From: Achromobacter pulmonis
GTDB taxonomy: Bacteria > Pseudomonadota > Gammaproteobacteria > Burkholderiales > Burkholderiaceae_B
NCBI RefSeq assembly: GCF_002885955.2
Contig: NZ_POQS01000002.1
Span: 848,266-912,265 of the forward strand
Direction of reading: 5' to 3'
Length of the DNA: 64,000 nt
In this document: piece by piece, positions 31,080 through 39,025 of the stretch
How the letters are laid out: each line of letters begins with the position of its first letter
Numbering within the stretch: the first letter of the stretch is position 1
The notes under the pieces: model-generated
The model's input: the letters and a program-made list of their open reading frames with translations, nothing else
Databases searched by the model: none
Told to the model about the DNA's origin: nothing
Translations under genes and position numbers: made by a program

Positions 31080-31574
31080 ATGGACGTCGTATGGAAACCT
31101 ATACCTGGGTTCCCTCGGTACTCAGCTAGCAACACAGGCTTGGTGCGCAGCGAAAAACGGCCTGTTTCAACTTTCCCCGACCGCAAGGGTTATCTGAAGG
31201 TCAAGGTGGCGCAGGGCGACGGACGGCGTGTCGGACGCCTTGTTCACCGGCTTGTTGCCCTGGCCCATCTTGGCAATATCCCGGACGGCCTAGTTGTATG
31301 CCATATCAACGGCGATAAAACCGACAACGCAGTATCCAACCTTCGCATATCGACCTCCTCGGAGAACGAACTCGATAAGCGCAGTCACGGCACCGCGCCC
31401 GTTGGCTCAAACCATCCGCGTAGCAAGCTGACCGAAACCGAGGTTTTGGAAATTCGCGCAATGCATGCCAAGCGCACGCCCGGGCGAAGCGCAGCAGCCC
31501 TTGGAAGAAAGTACGGCGTCTCCGGCGATACCGTCTGGCGCATCGTCCACCGCGAACTCTGGGCGCATATCTAA
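31080..31574 (+). CDS. NUMOD4-HNH homing endonuclease
   Basis: The ATG at 31080 has a strong GGAGGA site. The 164-residue protein starts with the NUMOD4-like motif WKPIPGFPRYSASNTGLVRS. The HNH core is LVVCHINGDKTDNAVSNLRI, then STSSENELDK. A C-terminal helix-turn-helix follows (AAALGRKYGVSGDTVWRIVH). The architecture matches the enzyme at 32497. It lies immediately after the variable lectin-like genes. Confidence 0.9.
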   Translation: MDVVWKPIPGFPRYSASNTGLVRSEKRPVSTFPDRKGYLKVKVAQGDGRRVGRLVHRLVALAHLGNIPDGLVVCHINGDKTDNAVSNLRISTSSENELDKRSHGTAPVGSNHPRSKLTETEVLEIRAMHAKRTPGRSAAALGRKYGVSGDTVWRIVHRELWAHI

Positions 31575-31655
31575 CCCACGGCTTCCTCCCCTGTCCCTGC
31601 ATCCCCCGAGCCCCCGCAAAGCTGGCGGGGCTGCCCTTCTTTGCCTGGAGATGTT

Positions 31656-31799
31656 ATGCGCCACACAGATAAATGGTTCCCCGACGAGGACGATGACGCT
31701 TCAGGCGAGATTAACCCTGTCGCTTACGCCTTGGCTGCTTTTGCCGTCTACGTTGCCCTGGCTGCCATCTGGATATTCCGCAGCGAGATTTGGAGCTGA
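31656..31799 (+). CDS. Small membrane protein
   Basis: A 47-residue protein (MRHTDKWFPDEDDDASGEIN) with one membrane helix (VAYALAAFAVYVALAAIWIF) near the C-terminus. The ATG has CCTGGAGATGTT upstream; another ATG at 31651 is out of frame. It ends two bases before the next ATG. The 80 bases before it hold a GC hairpin (AGCCCC...GGGGCT) and no gene. Function unknown. Confidence 0.6.
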   Translation: MRHTDKWFPDEDDDASGEINPVAYALAAFAVYVALAAIWIFRSEIWS

Positions 31800-31801
31800 G
31801 C

Positions 31802-32500
31802 ATGAACAACGAATGGAAGACCATCGACAGCGCGCCGAAGACAGGGCGCACTCTGCTGCTTGGATACTGGAATTCCCACGGTAACTGGCGCACAGTTCGT
31901 GGACGGTGGATGTCTCTCGAATACATAGCTGAGCACTGGGAAGACCCGGACGAAGCAGAGGAAGGATGGTTCGAAACCGCAGTCGAGGCCGATGACGCGC
32001 CGAACTGCTGGTCGGTCAGTCCCTCGCACTGGCAACCCATGCCCGTGCCTCCCTGCCCGACCTGCAATGACCAGGGCGCGGTCGGCAATATCCTGACCGC
32101 CGCGCCGTGCCCTGAATGCACCCCTCCCGCCAGCGCACAGGACGATGCGAAGGACGAGCGCCAGGCGGACGCTTGCCCGCGTTGCGACGGTAGCGGCGAG
32201 ATAACCGTGATGAGTGACAACAGCCCGGACGCGCATGACGTGATTTTCTGCTGCGACCACTGCCAGGGGTCGCGGGCAGCGACGGACGCCGCCAAGTATC
32301 TTGCGGCCGCTCTGTCTGGCGAGAAATACCGGCACATGCAGCTATGGGGCGAATACCGCAACTTCCACCGCAGCCTGTGCGCACGCTTCGGATACGGCCA
32401 TGACCAGGTGCATTTCCGCCGCGATCTGGTGTCGTTGGAAGAGGCCATCGCCGCCAAGGTCAGCGCTCCCGCTGCTGGCGATGCGGAGACCAAGTCATGA
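31802..32500 (+). CDS. Phage protein with DUF551-like start and multiple zinc motifs
   Basis: The 232-residue protein begins MNNEWKTIDSAPKTGRTLLL, a DUF551-like opening found in many phage proteins. The middle has paired CxxC units: PCPTCND and PCPECT, then ACPRCDGSG and CCDHCQG. These resemble the zinc fingers of DnaJ and tail assembly factors. A helical C-terminal region contains YRNFHRSLCARFGYGHDQVH. It appears to be a fusion of separate modules. The role is unknown. Confidence 0.75.
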   Translation: MNNEWKTIDSAPKTGRTLLLGYWNSHGNWRTVRGRWMSLEYIAEHWEDPDEAEEGWFETAVEADDAPNCWSVSPSHWQPMPVPPCPTCNDQGAVGNILTAAPCPECTPPASAQDDAKDERQADACPRCDGSGEITVMSDNSPDAHDVIFCCDHCQGSRAATDAAKYLAAALSGEKYRHMQLWGEYRNFHRSLCARFGYGHDQVHFRRDLVSLEEAIAAKVSAPAAGDAETKS

Positions 32501-33030
32501 AAATGCCCGTCCCTGGATTTGAGAGTTACAGCGTTGATTCTGATGGCATCGTCTATGGAAAGAACGGACTTCCCATGCGTCCATGCAAGAACTGGAAAGG
32601 GTATCTACGAGTTTGTTTTCATCAAGACGGGAAAAAGCGGTACAGCAGCGTACACGCACTGGTGCTGGAAGTATTTGTTGGACCGCGTCCAACGGGGATG
32701 CAAGCCTGCCATTTCGACGGGGACAAGTCGAACAACAGGCTGAGCAATCTTCGGTGGGCAAGCCAATCGGAGAACCAGAAGGACAACGCTCGCCTTGGGA
32801 CGATAGCCAAAGGTGAAAAAAATGGAGCGGCCAAAATCACCGCCGAACAAGCACGTTTGATTGTCGAACGACGCATGGCAGGGGGGAAAGAATGGGGCCG
32901 CGCCGCTATCGCCGCAGAACTGGGAATCAGTGTAGATCTGGCATCCAAGATAGCGCATGGAAAGCTTTGGCAGCACGCTACGGGCATGCAGTACCAGCGG
33001 ATGGCAGCCTCTCAGCAGCAGGAGGGGTAG
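32497..33030 (+). CDS. HNH homing endonuclease, paralogue architecture
   Basis: The 177-residue protein overlaps the previous stop (ATGA). It has a NUMOD4-like start (PVPGFESYSVDSDGIVYGKN), an HNH core (MQACHFDGDKSNNRLSNLRW, ASQSENQKDN) and a C-terminal helix-turn-helix (AAIAAELGISVDLASKIAHG). This is the same domain order as the enzyme at 31080 but with clearly diverged sequence, so it is not a recent duplicate. Confidence 0.9.
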   Translation: MKMPVPGFESYSVDSDGIVYGKNGLPMRPCKNWKGYLRVCFHQDGKKRYSSVHALVLEVFVGPRPTGMQACHFDGDKSNNRLSNLRWASQSENQKDNARLGTIAKGEKNGAAKITAEQARLIVERRMAGGKEWGRAAIAAELGISVDLASKIAHGKLWQHATGMQYQRMAASQQQEG

Positions 33031-33032
33031 AC

Positions 33033-33581
33033 ATGGCCCGCATTGGATATGCTGACCCGCCGTACATCGGATGCGCCCACTTATACAAAGACCACCCCGA
33101 TTATGCAGGTGAAGTGGACCATGCCGAACTTGTAGCGCGCCTCGAACGCGATTTTGATGGGTGGGTTCTGCATGCGTCTGCAACCCCACATAGCATCGCC
33201 GTCCTAGCACCCCTCGTTGAAAAGACAGGCGCCAGGTGGATGACTTGGGTCAAAGGCTTCGCGGCGTTCAAGCGAAATGTCCCGGTGGCGTACGCGTGGG
33301 AACCAGTAATCGTCAAACCCGCACGAAAGCCGGTGGTAAGCAAGCGGCTAACCATGCGCGACTGGATACAGGAAAGCATCACGCTGAAGCGCGGTCTCAC
33401 TGGTGCAAAGCCAGAAGCCGTATGTCATTGGGCTTTCGAAGTCGTGGCGGCTAGACCGGAAGACGAACTTGTTGATCTATTTCCTGGCACTGGGGCAGTG
33501 ACCCGCGCCTGGACTTCATGGCAAGGGAAGTTTGCGCTTCCCGACGATGGCCCACTGTTTTCTCAGGAAAAGACCAAATGA
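33033..33581 (+). CDS. Phage DNA methyltransferase (permuted motif order)
   Basis: The ATG at 33033 with AGGAGGGG upstream gives 182 residues. MARIGYADPPYIGCAHLY contains the catalytic DPPY (motif IV) at the very N-terminus. The SAM-binding motif I (ELVDLFPGTGAVTRAW) lies near residue 155, so motif IV precedes motif I, as in beta-class amino methyltransferases. It would methylate adenine N6 or cytosine N4. No restriction enzyme is nearby, so it probably protects phage DNA or regulates it. Confidence 0.85.
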   Translation: MARIGYADPPYIGCAHLYKDHPDYAGEVDHAELVARLERDFDGWVLHASATPHSIAVLAPLVEKTGARWMTWVKGFAAFKRNVPVAYAWEPVIVKPARKPVVSKRLTMRDWIQESITLKRGLTGAKPEAVCHWAFEVVAARPEDELVDLFPGTGAVTRAWTSWQGKFALPDDGPLFSQEKTK

Positions 33582-34345
33582 CCATCAACAATCACACTCC
33601 CCCACTGCTGACAGACGAAGAAATCCTGGCCCTCGAAATCGAGGCCGGCGGCACGTTCGCCCAGGGGCCGGTCCCCTTCGCCCGCGCCGTCGAATCCGCC
33701 CTGCTGTCCAAGCTGCGCGCGGAAGACGCGCAGGCGAGCGATGAGCGGGCAGCTTTTGAGGCGTATGTCCAAAAGCGATTCGGCGGCTTGGCCGAGCCGT
33801 GGGACGCCAACGCTGCGCGCTACCCGTATGGTCCCGATCAGGCACGTTGGGAGGCTTGGCGGGCGGCCCTGGCCTGGTACGCGGAGCAGGTCGCTGGCTG
33901 CCGAAAGATTGGCGCAGACGGCGATGCCGCCCGCCAAGCGCTGGACAAAGACGGTGGCAGGCGTGCCCGCGCCGCCCTGGCAAGCGCCCCTGTAGCCGGG
34001 GAGGCGAAGAACTACCCAGGCGACAACGTGGCCGAGCGGCTGGACAAAATGGCCGACGACCAGCCGCCGGGGTCACAGGTGCAAAGTGATCTGTACGCGG
34101 CGGCCACAATCTGGCGCAAGCATATTGCTCATCGTGCCGCGCCCCAGGCCAGCGAGGCGGATGGCCTGATAGACGCCTTGGGGCAGTGCCGCGATGCGTT
34201 CCCCATCCCGGACAAAGTAGGCTCCAAGCTTGATTTGCTTTGGCAGGAAGCCATGAGCGATCCGACAGCGGTGCCGGAATATGTGAAATTGTGCGCCGCC
34301 CTGTCCGCGCAACCGGGAGCGCAGAAGGGGAAGAGCGATGAGTGA
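33578..34345 (+). CDS. Hypothetical early phage protein
   Basis: The ATGA overlap with the methyltransferase fixes the start at 33578. The 255-residue protein begins MTINNHTPPLLTDEEILALE. It contains FEAYVQKRFGGLAEPWDANA followed by ARYPYGPDQARWEAWRAALA, a segment I recall from many phage early-region proteins. The C-terminal half is helical. It overlaps the next gene by 8 bases. Function unknown. Confidence 0.75.
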   Translation: MTINNHTPPLLTDEEILALEIEAGGTFAQGPVPFARAVESALLSKLRAEDAQASDERAAFEAYVQKRFGGLAEPWDANAARYPYGPDQARWEAWRAALAWYAEQVAGCRKIGADGDAARQALDKDGGRRARAALASAPVAGEAKNYPGDNVAERLDKMADDQPPGSQVQSDLYAAATIWRKHIAHRAAPQASEADGLIDALGQCRDAFPIPDKVGSKLDLLWQEAMSDPTAVPEYVKLCAALSAQPGAQKGKSDE

Positions 34346-34511
34346 CACCTACCCGATCCGCCTCCCATCCGGCGGCAAGGCGTTCCTGATCCTTCCCGAC
34401 CCATTCACGCGGGCGGACGCGGAACATGTCTGCCGCTGGCTGGAGTTGATTGCTGAGGATCCGCCGTCCCACCCCAAGCAGCACAACGACGGAGGCGCTG
34501 TTTATGACTAA
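34338..34511 (+). CDS. Small hypothetical protein
   Basis: A 57-residue frame, MSDTYPIRLPSGGKAFLILP then DPFTRADAEHVCRWLELIAE, with GGGGAAGAGCG upstream and an 8-base overlap with the preceding gene. The ordered beta-then-helix character supports a real gene. It ends before an AT-rich 45-base spacer (34512-34556) that may hold a promoter. Confidence 0.65.
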   Translation: MSDTYPIRLPSGGKAFLILPDPFTRADAEHVCRWLELIAEDPPSHPKQHNDGGAVYD

Positions 34512-34556
34512 TTAATGAGTCATAAACTGCACTAATGCTTTATTAATGGATCAATC

Positions 34557-34859
34557 ATGAATATAGAAGAACTGGAACAGATAGCCCAGCGTCCTAGCTG
34601 CTGCAAGCCCTTCGGGGCCAGCGTGACGCTCAGTGTTGGCGAGCGCGATGAGCTGGTGGTGATGGCGAGGCAGGCCATTGGATCTCTCCCCGCAATCGAC
34701 TCAGACGACAACCAACCCTGGGGTCAAACTGACCCCGCCACTGCCTTCCACCTAATCGACCGACACGCAGAGAACTGGGCACATGCCGGCGTCCTGATGG
34801 AGCGATGGGCCCGTGCTTGGGTTGCAGCAAACCCCGCGGCGAAGGATGAAGATGAATGA
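34557..34859 (+). CDS. Small hypothetical protein
   Basis: A 100-residue acidic protein, MNIEELEQIAQRPSCCKPFG then VTLSVGERDELVVMARQAIG. Its C-terminus is Trp-rich (HLIDRHAENWAHAGVLMERW). It starts after the AT-rich spacer, so it could begin a separate transcript with xis and int. No family is recognised. Confidence 0.65.
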   Translation: MNIEELEQIAQRPSCCKPFGASVTLSVGERDELVVMARQAIGSLPAIDSDDNQPWGQTDPATAFHLIDRHAENWAHAGVLMERWARAWVAANPAAKDEDE

Positions 34860-34906
34860 TGCAATCCAGCGCCTGCTGGACACCACGAAACACGCATGGA
34901 TTACAC

Positions 34907-34925
34907 AGCCCGCCTAGCGCGGGCT
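34907..34925 (+). terminator. Hairpin between early genes and xis
   Basis: AGCCCGC-CTAGC-GCGGGCT is followed by TCGTTTT, a weak T-tract, 17 bases before the xis start. It may attenuate read-through into xis/int. Its GCCCGC stem resembles other intercistronic hairpins in this operon. Confidence 0.4.
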
Positions 34926-34941
34926 TCGTTTTGGAGGCGAT

Positions 34942-35163
34942 ATGTTGCAACGTGCGGTAGAGCCTGCAGTGCAGGTCGCGCCGGCACCCTATGTGACGAT
35001 AGCGCTCGCCGCTACCATCACGGGCCTTACGGAGAAGGCGATCCGCCGTAAGATCGAAGCCGGCAAATGGATCGAAGGGCGCGAATGGATCCGCTCCTGC
35101 GACGGCGGAATTTTCATTTCAATGGCAGGGTACCGACAATGGGTAGAAAAGGGACAGGCGTAG
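34942..35163 (+). CDS. xis: Excisionase
   Basis: A 73-residue protein with GGAGG before its ATG. PYVTIALAATITGLTEKAIR followed by KWIEGREWIRSCDGGIFISM is the MerR/winged-helix pattern of phage excisionases (DUF1233-like). It overlaps the integrase start by 25 bases. Xis would bend the attachment site DNA and steer integrase towards excision after induction. Confidence 0.85.
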   Translation: MLQRAVEPAVQVAPAPYVTIALAATITGLTEKAIRRKIEAGKWIEGREWIRSCDGGIFISMAGYRQWVEKGQA

Positions 35164-36314
35164 AGATCCGCGAGAAGTCCATCCGGATTTCCTTTACCCT
35201 CGATGGCGCCAAGAAACGGGAAACCCTCAAGGTGAATGGCACGCCCATGCTGCCGACGCCAGCCAACATCAAGTACGCAGAGCGGCTGGCAATCGAGATC
35301 CGGGAGAAGATCCGTCACGGCGCTTTTAGCATGGCGGAGTACTTCCCGGAGTCGGTCGCCGAAGTAGACGGTACGGTTGGCGGTCAGCTGGACGTCTGGG
35401 TCGCATCGCAGCGCATCGAGAACTCCACCAAGGACGGGTATTCTAGCGCCATCAAGTTCTGGAAGAACGGCGTTGCCGATAAGCACGGGCTGCGCCTTGG
35501 GCAAATTCCCCTGCGCCGCCTGAAGCTCAGCCACATCCTGACCGTCATAGCCAGCCGGCCGGACCTGACCGGGAAAACCGTCAACAACTATGTATCCGTC
35601 CTGCGGCAGGCCCTTGAGTTGGCAGTACAGGACAAGGTTCTGACCGACAACCCGGCCGAGGGTGTGCCGCGGGCCAAGCACCAGAAGGAGCCGCCCGATC
35701 CTTTCAGTCTTGAAGAAGCCGAGGCCATCATCGCCTATGCGGCCGAGAAGTATCCAGAGCCGGTCTACAACATGATCGAAGCTTGGTTTTTCACCGGCCT
35801 GCGTACGTCCGAAGTGTTCGGCACCCGATGGCCTAATGTCGATCTTAGGGACAAGACCGCTCAAATCGTGGAGGCCATTGTCCGCGGCGAACGAAAGTCC
35901 CGAACAAAGACCAATACCGGTCGTCTGGTCAAGCTCAACAGCCGCAGCTTCGCCGCCTTCCATCGGCAGGAGAAACACTCGCGGATGCGTGGTGAGCAGG
36001 TTTGGCTGGACCCCAGGTATGGGACGGCCTGGGAGGATGAGCGGGCGTTTCGCCGCAGCTATTGGTCACCGGCCTTGAAAATCTTGGGAATCCGATACAG
36101 GCGCCCATACAACATCCGTCACACCTACGCGACGATGATGCTGATGGCTGGCATGCGCCCGGCGTTCTGCGCCAAGCAGATGGGGCACAGCATCCAGGTG
36201 TTTCTGACCACCTATGCAAAGTGGCTGGACGGCGCCCACGACGACCTTGAAATGGCCAGGCTAGAGTCCGCAATTACCCCGAATGTTCCCCGAGAAAACA
36301 AAACAGGCACCTAA
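35139..36314 (+). CDS. int: Tyrosine-recombinase integrase
   Basis: The ATG at 35139 (MGRKGTGVEIREKSIRISFT) gives 391 residues. A DUF3596-like arm-binding domain lies at residues 1-70, a SAM-like core-binding domain at about 85-185, and a catalytic domain after that. Catalytic Arg is in FFTGLRTSEVFGTRW. The second box reads RPYNIRHTYATM, where the usual first His is Tyr/Asn-like, a frequent variant. The nucleophile is Tyr in VFLTTYAKWLDG. It ends 26 bases before the 3' end of tRNA-His, pointing at that tRNA as the integration site. Confidence 0.95.
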   Translation: MGRKGTGVEIREKSIRISFTLDGAKKRETLKVNGTPMLPTPANIKYAERLAIEIREKIRHGAFSMAEYFPESVAEVDGTVGGQLDVWVASQRIENSTKDGYSSAIKFWKNGVADKHGLRLGQIPLRRLKLSHILTVIASRPDLTGKTVNNYVSVLRQALELAVQDKVLTDNPAEGVPRAKHQKEPPDPFSLEEAEAIIAYAAEKYPEPVYNMIEAWFFTGLRTSEVFGTRWPNVDLRDKTAQIVEAIVRGERKSRTKTNTGRLVKLNSRSFAAFHRQEKHSRMRGEQVWLDPRYGTAWEDERAFRRSYWSPALKILGIRYRRPYNIRHTYATMMLMAGMRPAFCAKQMGHSIQVFLTTYAKWLDGAHDDLEMARLESAITPNVPRENKTGT

Positions 36315-36322
36315 GTGCCTGT
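36303..36322 (+). terminator. Hairpin over the int stop codon
   Basis: ACAGGCAC-CTAA-GTGCCTGT is an 8-bp perfect stem spanning the integrase stop. A TTTTTT run follows 10 bases later. It may end the early transcript before it runs antisense into tRNA-His, or form part of the attachment region. Confidence 0.45.
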
Positions 36323-36339
36323 AATGTATGGGAATTTTT

Positions 36340-36416
36340 TGGGGTGGCTGATGGGACTCGAACCCACGACAACCGGAATCACAATCCGGGACTCTACCAA
36401 CTGAGCTACAGCCACC
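36340..36416 (-). tRNA. tRNA-His (anticodon GTG); probable prophage attachment site
   Basis: The minus strand reads as a full cloverleaf: acceptor GTGGCTG/CAGCCAC with a 5' G at -1, D-arm TAGCTCAGTTGGTAGAG, anticodon loop TTGTGAT in a CCGGA/TCCGG stem, T-arm GTGGGTTCGAGTCCCAT, and an encoded CCA. The extra 5' G is the histidine-specific identity element. The integrase gene abuts its 3' end. Since the tRNA is intact, phage DNA probably restored the 3' part on integration. The matching att repeat should lie left of position 1. Confidence 0.95.
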
Positions 36417-36581
36417 ACTGGTACTGCTTGCTTCGCTGCGCGGCCTTGAAAAAAGGTGCTCATCAACGAAGAGGCCGAATTCTAGCACGTTTTTTTGAAT
36501 GGTGTACGAGGCCGTGGCGAAAATGGACTTGCCTGGGCGTGGGGCCTTGATATGCTTGCGCATTGACCGCCCCCGGAGACC

Positions 36582-38057
36582 GTGGTTTACCCCCTCGTCA
36601 TGGACCGCATACACGCTATTTTGATCGATTACTGGCCTCATCTGGTATTTGCCATCAGCGTCGTGGCCGGAACGGGCGCGGCGGTGCATGCCGCGATGAC
36701 GAAGCAGGACGTGCGGGCGGCCATCGGCTGGGTGGGGGTGGCGCTGTTTTCGCCGCTGTTCGGGGCGCTGTTCTATTTCGTGGCGGGGATCAACCGGATC
36801 CGCAAGACGCGGCTGTCGCAGCAGCGCGACGAGGCGATGGTGGTGGACGCCGAGCAGGTGGAGACGGCGCCGGTGGACGTGGTGCAGGTCTCGGGGCCGC
36901 AGTTCGCGTCGCTGAAGGTGCTGGGCGACCGCGTCAGCCGTTTCCGGCTGTTGGGCGGCAACGCGGTGCAGCCGCTGGCCGGCGGCGACGAGGCGTATCC
37001 GGCCATGCTGCAGGCGATCCGCGAAGCGCGCCATGCGGTGGCGATGCAGAGTTATATCTTCGACAACGATCCGATCGGGCGCGAGATGGCGCAGGCGCTG
37101 ATCGAGGCGCGGGCGCGCGGGGTCGAGGTGCGGGTGCTGATCGACGCCATCGGGTCCAAGTATTCGCGCCCGCCCATCGTGCGCATGCTGGCGCGCGGCG
37201 GCGTGCCGGTGGCGCGCTTCATGACCAATCCGCTGGGGGTGCTGCGCATGCCCTACGCCAATCTGCGCAGCCACCGCAAGGTGCTGGTGATCGACGGGCG
37301 GGTGGGTTTCACCGGCGGGATGAACGTGCGCGCGGCCTTCGTCAGCGCGCTGGCCGGGCCGGCGACCAACCGCGACACGCATTTCCGGGTCGAGGGGCCG
37401 ATCGTGACGCAGCTGATGTCGGTGTTCGCGCATGATTGGAATTTCACGACGCACGAGTCGCTGCCGGCCAGGCCGTGGTTCGATCCCAGCGCGCAGCCGC
37501 GCAGCGGCCGGGTGCCGATGCGCTGCGTGCCGTCCGGCCCGGACCGCGCGCTGGGCAGTTCGCACAATATGCTGCTGGGCGCGCTGGCGGTGGCGCAGCG
37601 CCACGTGCGCATCCAGTCGCCCTACTTCCTGCCCGACCAGACGCTGATCGGCGCGCTGGCCACGGCCGCGCGCCGCGGGGTGACGGTAGACATCGTGATT
37701 CCCGGCAAGAACAATCTGCGGCTGGTGGACTACGCGATGACGGCGCAGCTGGACCAGGTGGTGCGCACCGGCTGCCGGGTGTGGCGCTCGCGCGGGGCGT
37801 TCGACCATTCCAAGCTGATGACGGTGGACGACGCCTGGGCCTATGTGGGCTCGTCCAATCTGGACCCGCGCAGCCTGCGGCTGAATTTCGAGCTGGATAC
37901 GGAGATCTACGATCCCGAGGTGGCGCGCTGGATCGCGGCCCGGGTCGATGCGCTGATCGGCCAGGCCAAGCGCGAGACGCTGGAGAGCCTGCACCAGGCG
38001 CCGTTCGCCAAGCGGCTGCGCAACAAGGTGATCTGGCTGGCGACGCCTTATCTGTGA
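36582..38057 (+). CDS. cls: Cardiolipin synthase
   Basis: The 491-residue protein has two N-terminal membrane helices (YWPHLVFAISVVAGTGAAVH; WVGVALFSPLFGALFYFVAG) and two phospholipase D HKD motifs: HRKVLVIDGRVGFTGGMN at about residue 232 and HSKLMTVDDAWAYVGSSNLD at about 407. It condenses phospholipids into cardiolipin at the inner membrane. GGAG precedes the GTG at 36582, while an ATG at 36600 is the alternative start. Codon usage is fully host-like, marking the end of the prophage. Confidence 0.92.
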   Translation: MVYPLVMDRIHAILIDYWPHLVFAISVVAGTGAAVHAAMTKQDVRAAIGWVGVALFSPLFGALFYFVAGINRIRKTRLSQQRDEAMVVDAEQVETAPVDVVQVSGPQFASLKVLGDRVSRFRLLGGNAVQPLAGGDEAYPAMLQAIREARHAVAMQSYIFDNDPIGREMAQALIEARARGVEVRVLIDAIGSKYSRPPIVRMLARGGVPVARFMTNPLGVLRMPYANLRSHRKVLVIDGRVGFTGGMNVRAAFVSALAGPATNRDTHFRVEGPIVTQLMSVFAHDWNFTTHESLPARPWFDPSAQPRSGRVPMRCVPSGPDRALGSSHNMLLGALAVAQRHVRIQSPYFLPDQTLIGALATAARRGVTVDIVIPGKNNLRLVDYAMTAQLDQVVRTGCRVWRSRGAFDHSKLMTVDDAWAYVGSSNLDPRSLRLNFELDTEIYDPEVARWIAARVDALIGQAKRETLESLHQAPFAKRLRNKVIWLATPYL

Positions 38058-38089
38058 CGCCGCCGCGCGGGCTGGGGTAATCTTGCGCG

Positions 38090-39004
38090 ATGCGCTATGA
38101 ACTGACCGATCTCCGCCTGTTTCTTGCGATCGCCGAGGCCGGAAGCCTGTCCGGCGGCGCCAACGCGGTGCACCTGACCGCCTCTTCCGCCAGCTACCGC
38201 CTGAAGAACCTGGAGTTCGCGATGGGCGTGCCGCTATTCAAGCGCGAGGCGCGCGGCATGGAGCTGACCGTCGAGGGCGCGTTCGTGCTCAAGCACGTGC
38301 GCTCGCTGCTGGCGGGGGTCGAGCGCATGCACGGAGAGGTCAGCGGCTTCGCCAGCGGCCTGAAGGGCAGCGTCAAGCTGTTCGCCAACAGCAGCTCGCT
38401 CAACGGTTTCATCGTGCCCAGCCTGGGCCGCTTCCTGTCGGCCAATCCCAACGTCAATATCCTGCTCGAAGAGCGCTCCAGCACCACCATCGAGGCCGCG
38501 ATCGCAGGCCAGGAGGCCGATATCGGCATCTTCGCCGGCCGCGCGCAGTCGGCCGGCGTCAACGCCACGCGCTATGCGGTCGACGAGCTGATCATCGCAG
38601 CGCCGCTGAACCATCCGGTGGTGGACAGTTCGCCGGTGCGTTTTCCGGCGGTGCTGGACCTGGATTTCGTGTGCATGAACCGCAGCACCAGCAATTTCAT
38701 GTTCCTGCGCGACATGGCCAAGCTGGCCGGCAAGACGCCCAAGGTGCGCATCCACGTGCATACCTTCGACGCGGCGCTGTCCATGGTGGAGGCCGGCGTG
38801 GGGGTGTCGCTGGTGCCGCGCAGCGTCGCGGCCGGCGCGCTGCGCGAAGGCCGGATCGCGGCCGTGGGGCTGCGCGAACCCTGGGCGCGGCGCGAGCTGA
38901 CGCTGGTCACTGCGGCCGGCTCGCCGCCCTCGCCTTTCGTCGAGCAGGTGGCCGGCTACCTGCTCGACGATCCCATCGTGGCGGCCACGCGCGAGCAGGA
39001 CTGA
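38090..39004 (+). CDS. LysR-family transcriptional regulator
   Basis: The 304-residue protein begins with a helix-turn-helix (LFLAIAEAGSLSGGANAVHL, SYRLKNLEFAMGVPLFKR) and ends with the periplasmic-binding-like effector domain. It starts 32 bases after cls. It is convergent with the hydratase/receptor/CoA-transferase operon that follows, so it is not in the usual divergent position, but it could still be its regulator. The effector is unknown. Confidence 0.88.
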   Translation: MRYELTDLRLFLAIAEAGSLSGGANAVHLTASSASYRLKNLEFAMGVPLFKREARGMELTVEGAFVLKHVRSLLAGVERMHGEVSGFASGLKGSVKLFANSSSLNGFIVPSLGRFLSANPNVNILLEERSSTTIEAAIAGQEADIGIFAGRAQSAGVNATRYAVDELIIAAPLNHPVVDSSPVRFPAVLDLDFVCMNRSTSNFMFLRDMAKLAGKTPKVRIHVHTFDAALSMVEAGVGVSLVPRSVAAGALREGRIAAVGLREPWARRELTLVTAAGSPPSPFVEQVAGYLLDDPIVAATREQD

Positions 39005-39025
39005 CGGCGCCCGGCGCGCGCCAGC

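Larger units (their letters stand above)
1..36340. mobile_element. Integrated lambda-like prophage with contractile tail (left end outside window)
   Basis: A contiguous phage genome is visible: structural genes on the minus strand, replication and nin-type genes, a cI/cro immunity region, an early recombination operon on the plus strand, then xis and int beside tRNA-His. Host metabolic genes begin immediately past the tRNA. DUF3383-like sheath and DUF3277-like tube proteins imply a myovirus-type tail. The left attachment site, tail fibres, baseplate and lysis genes are not seen and presumably lie before position 1. The right boundary is placed at the tRNA-His 3' end by inference. Confidence 0.95.

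Noticed and set aside
34852..34917. 21-codon frame (MNDAIQRLLDTTKHAWITQP) before xis
   Set aside because: It overlaps the end of the preceding gene and its stop lies inside the hairpin at 34907. The ribosome site is poor, so it could be chance.
1..36340. CRISPR array, transposase or insertion sequence in the prophage
   Set aside because: No regularly spaced repeats and no transposase motifs were seen. The only repeats found are the operators, the three variable blocks and small hairpins.
1..36340. Lysis cassette (holin, endolysin, spanins)
   Set aside because: Small membrane frames at 23540, 26835 and 31656 were considered as holins, but they lie in immunity or early regions with no endolysin beside them. 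The real cassette is probably left of the window.
36417..36560. Promoter of tRNA-His upstream on the minus strand
   Set aside because: A TAGAAT -10-like hexamer (complement of 36479-36484) is present, but no convincing -35 lies 16-18 bases further up, so I did not list it as a feature.
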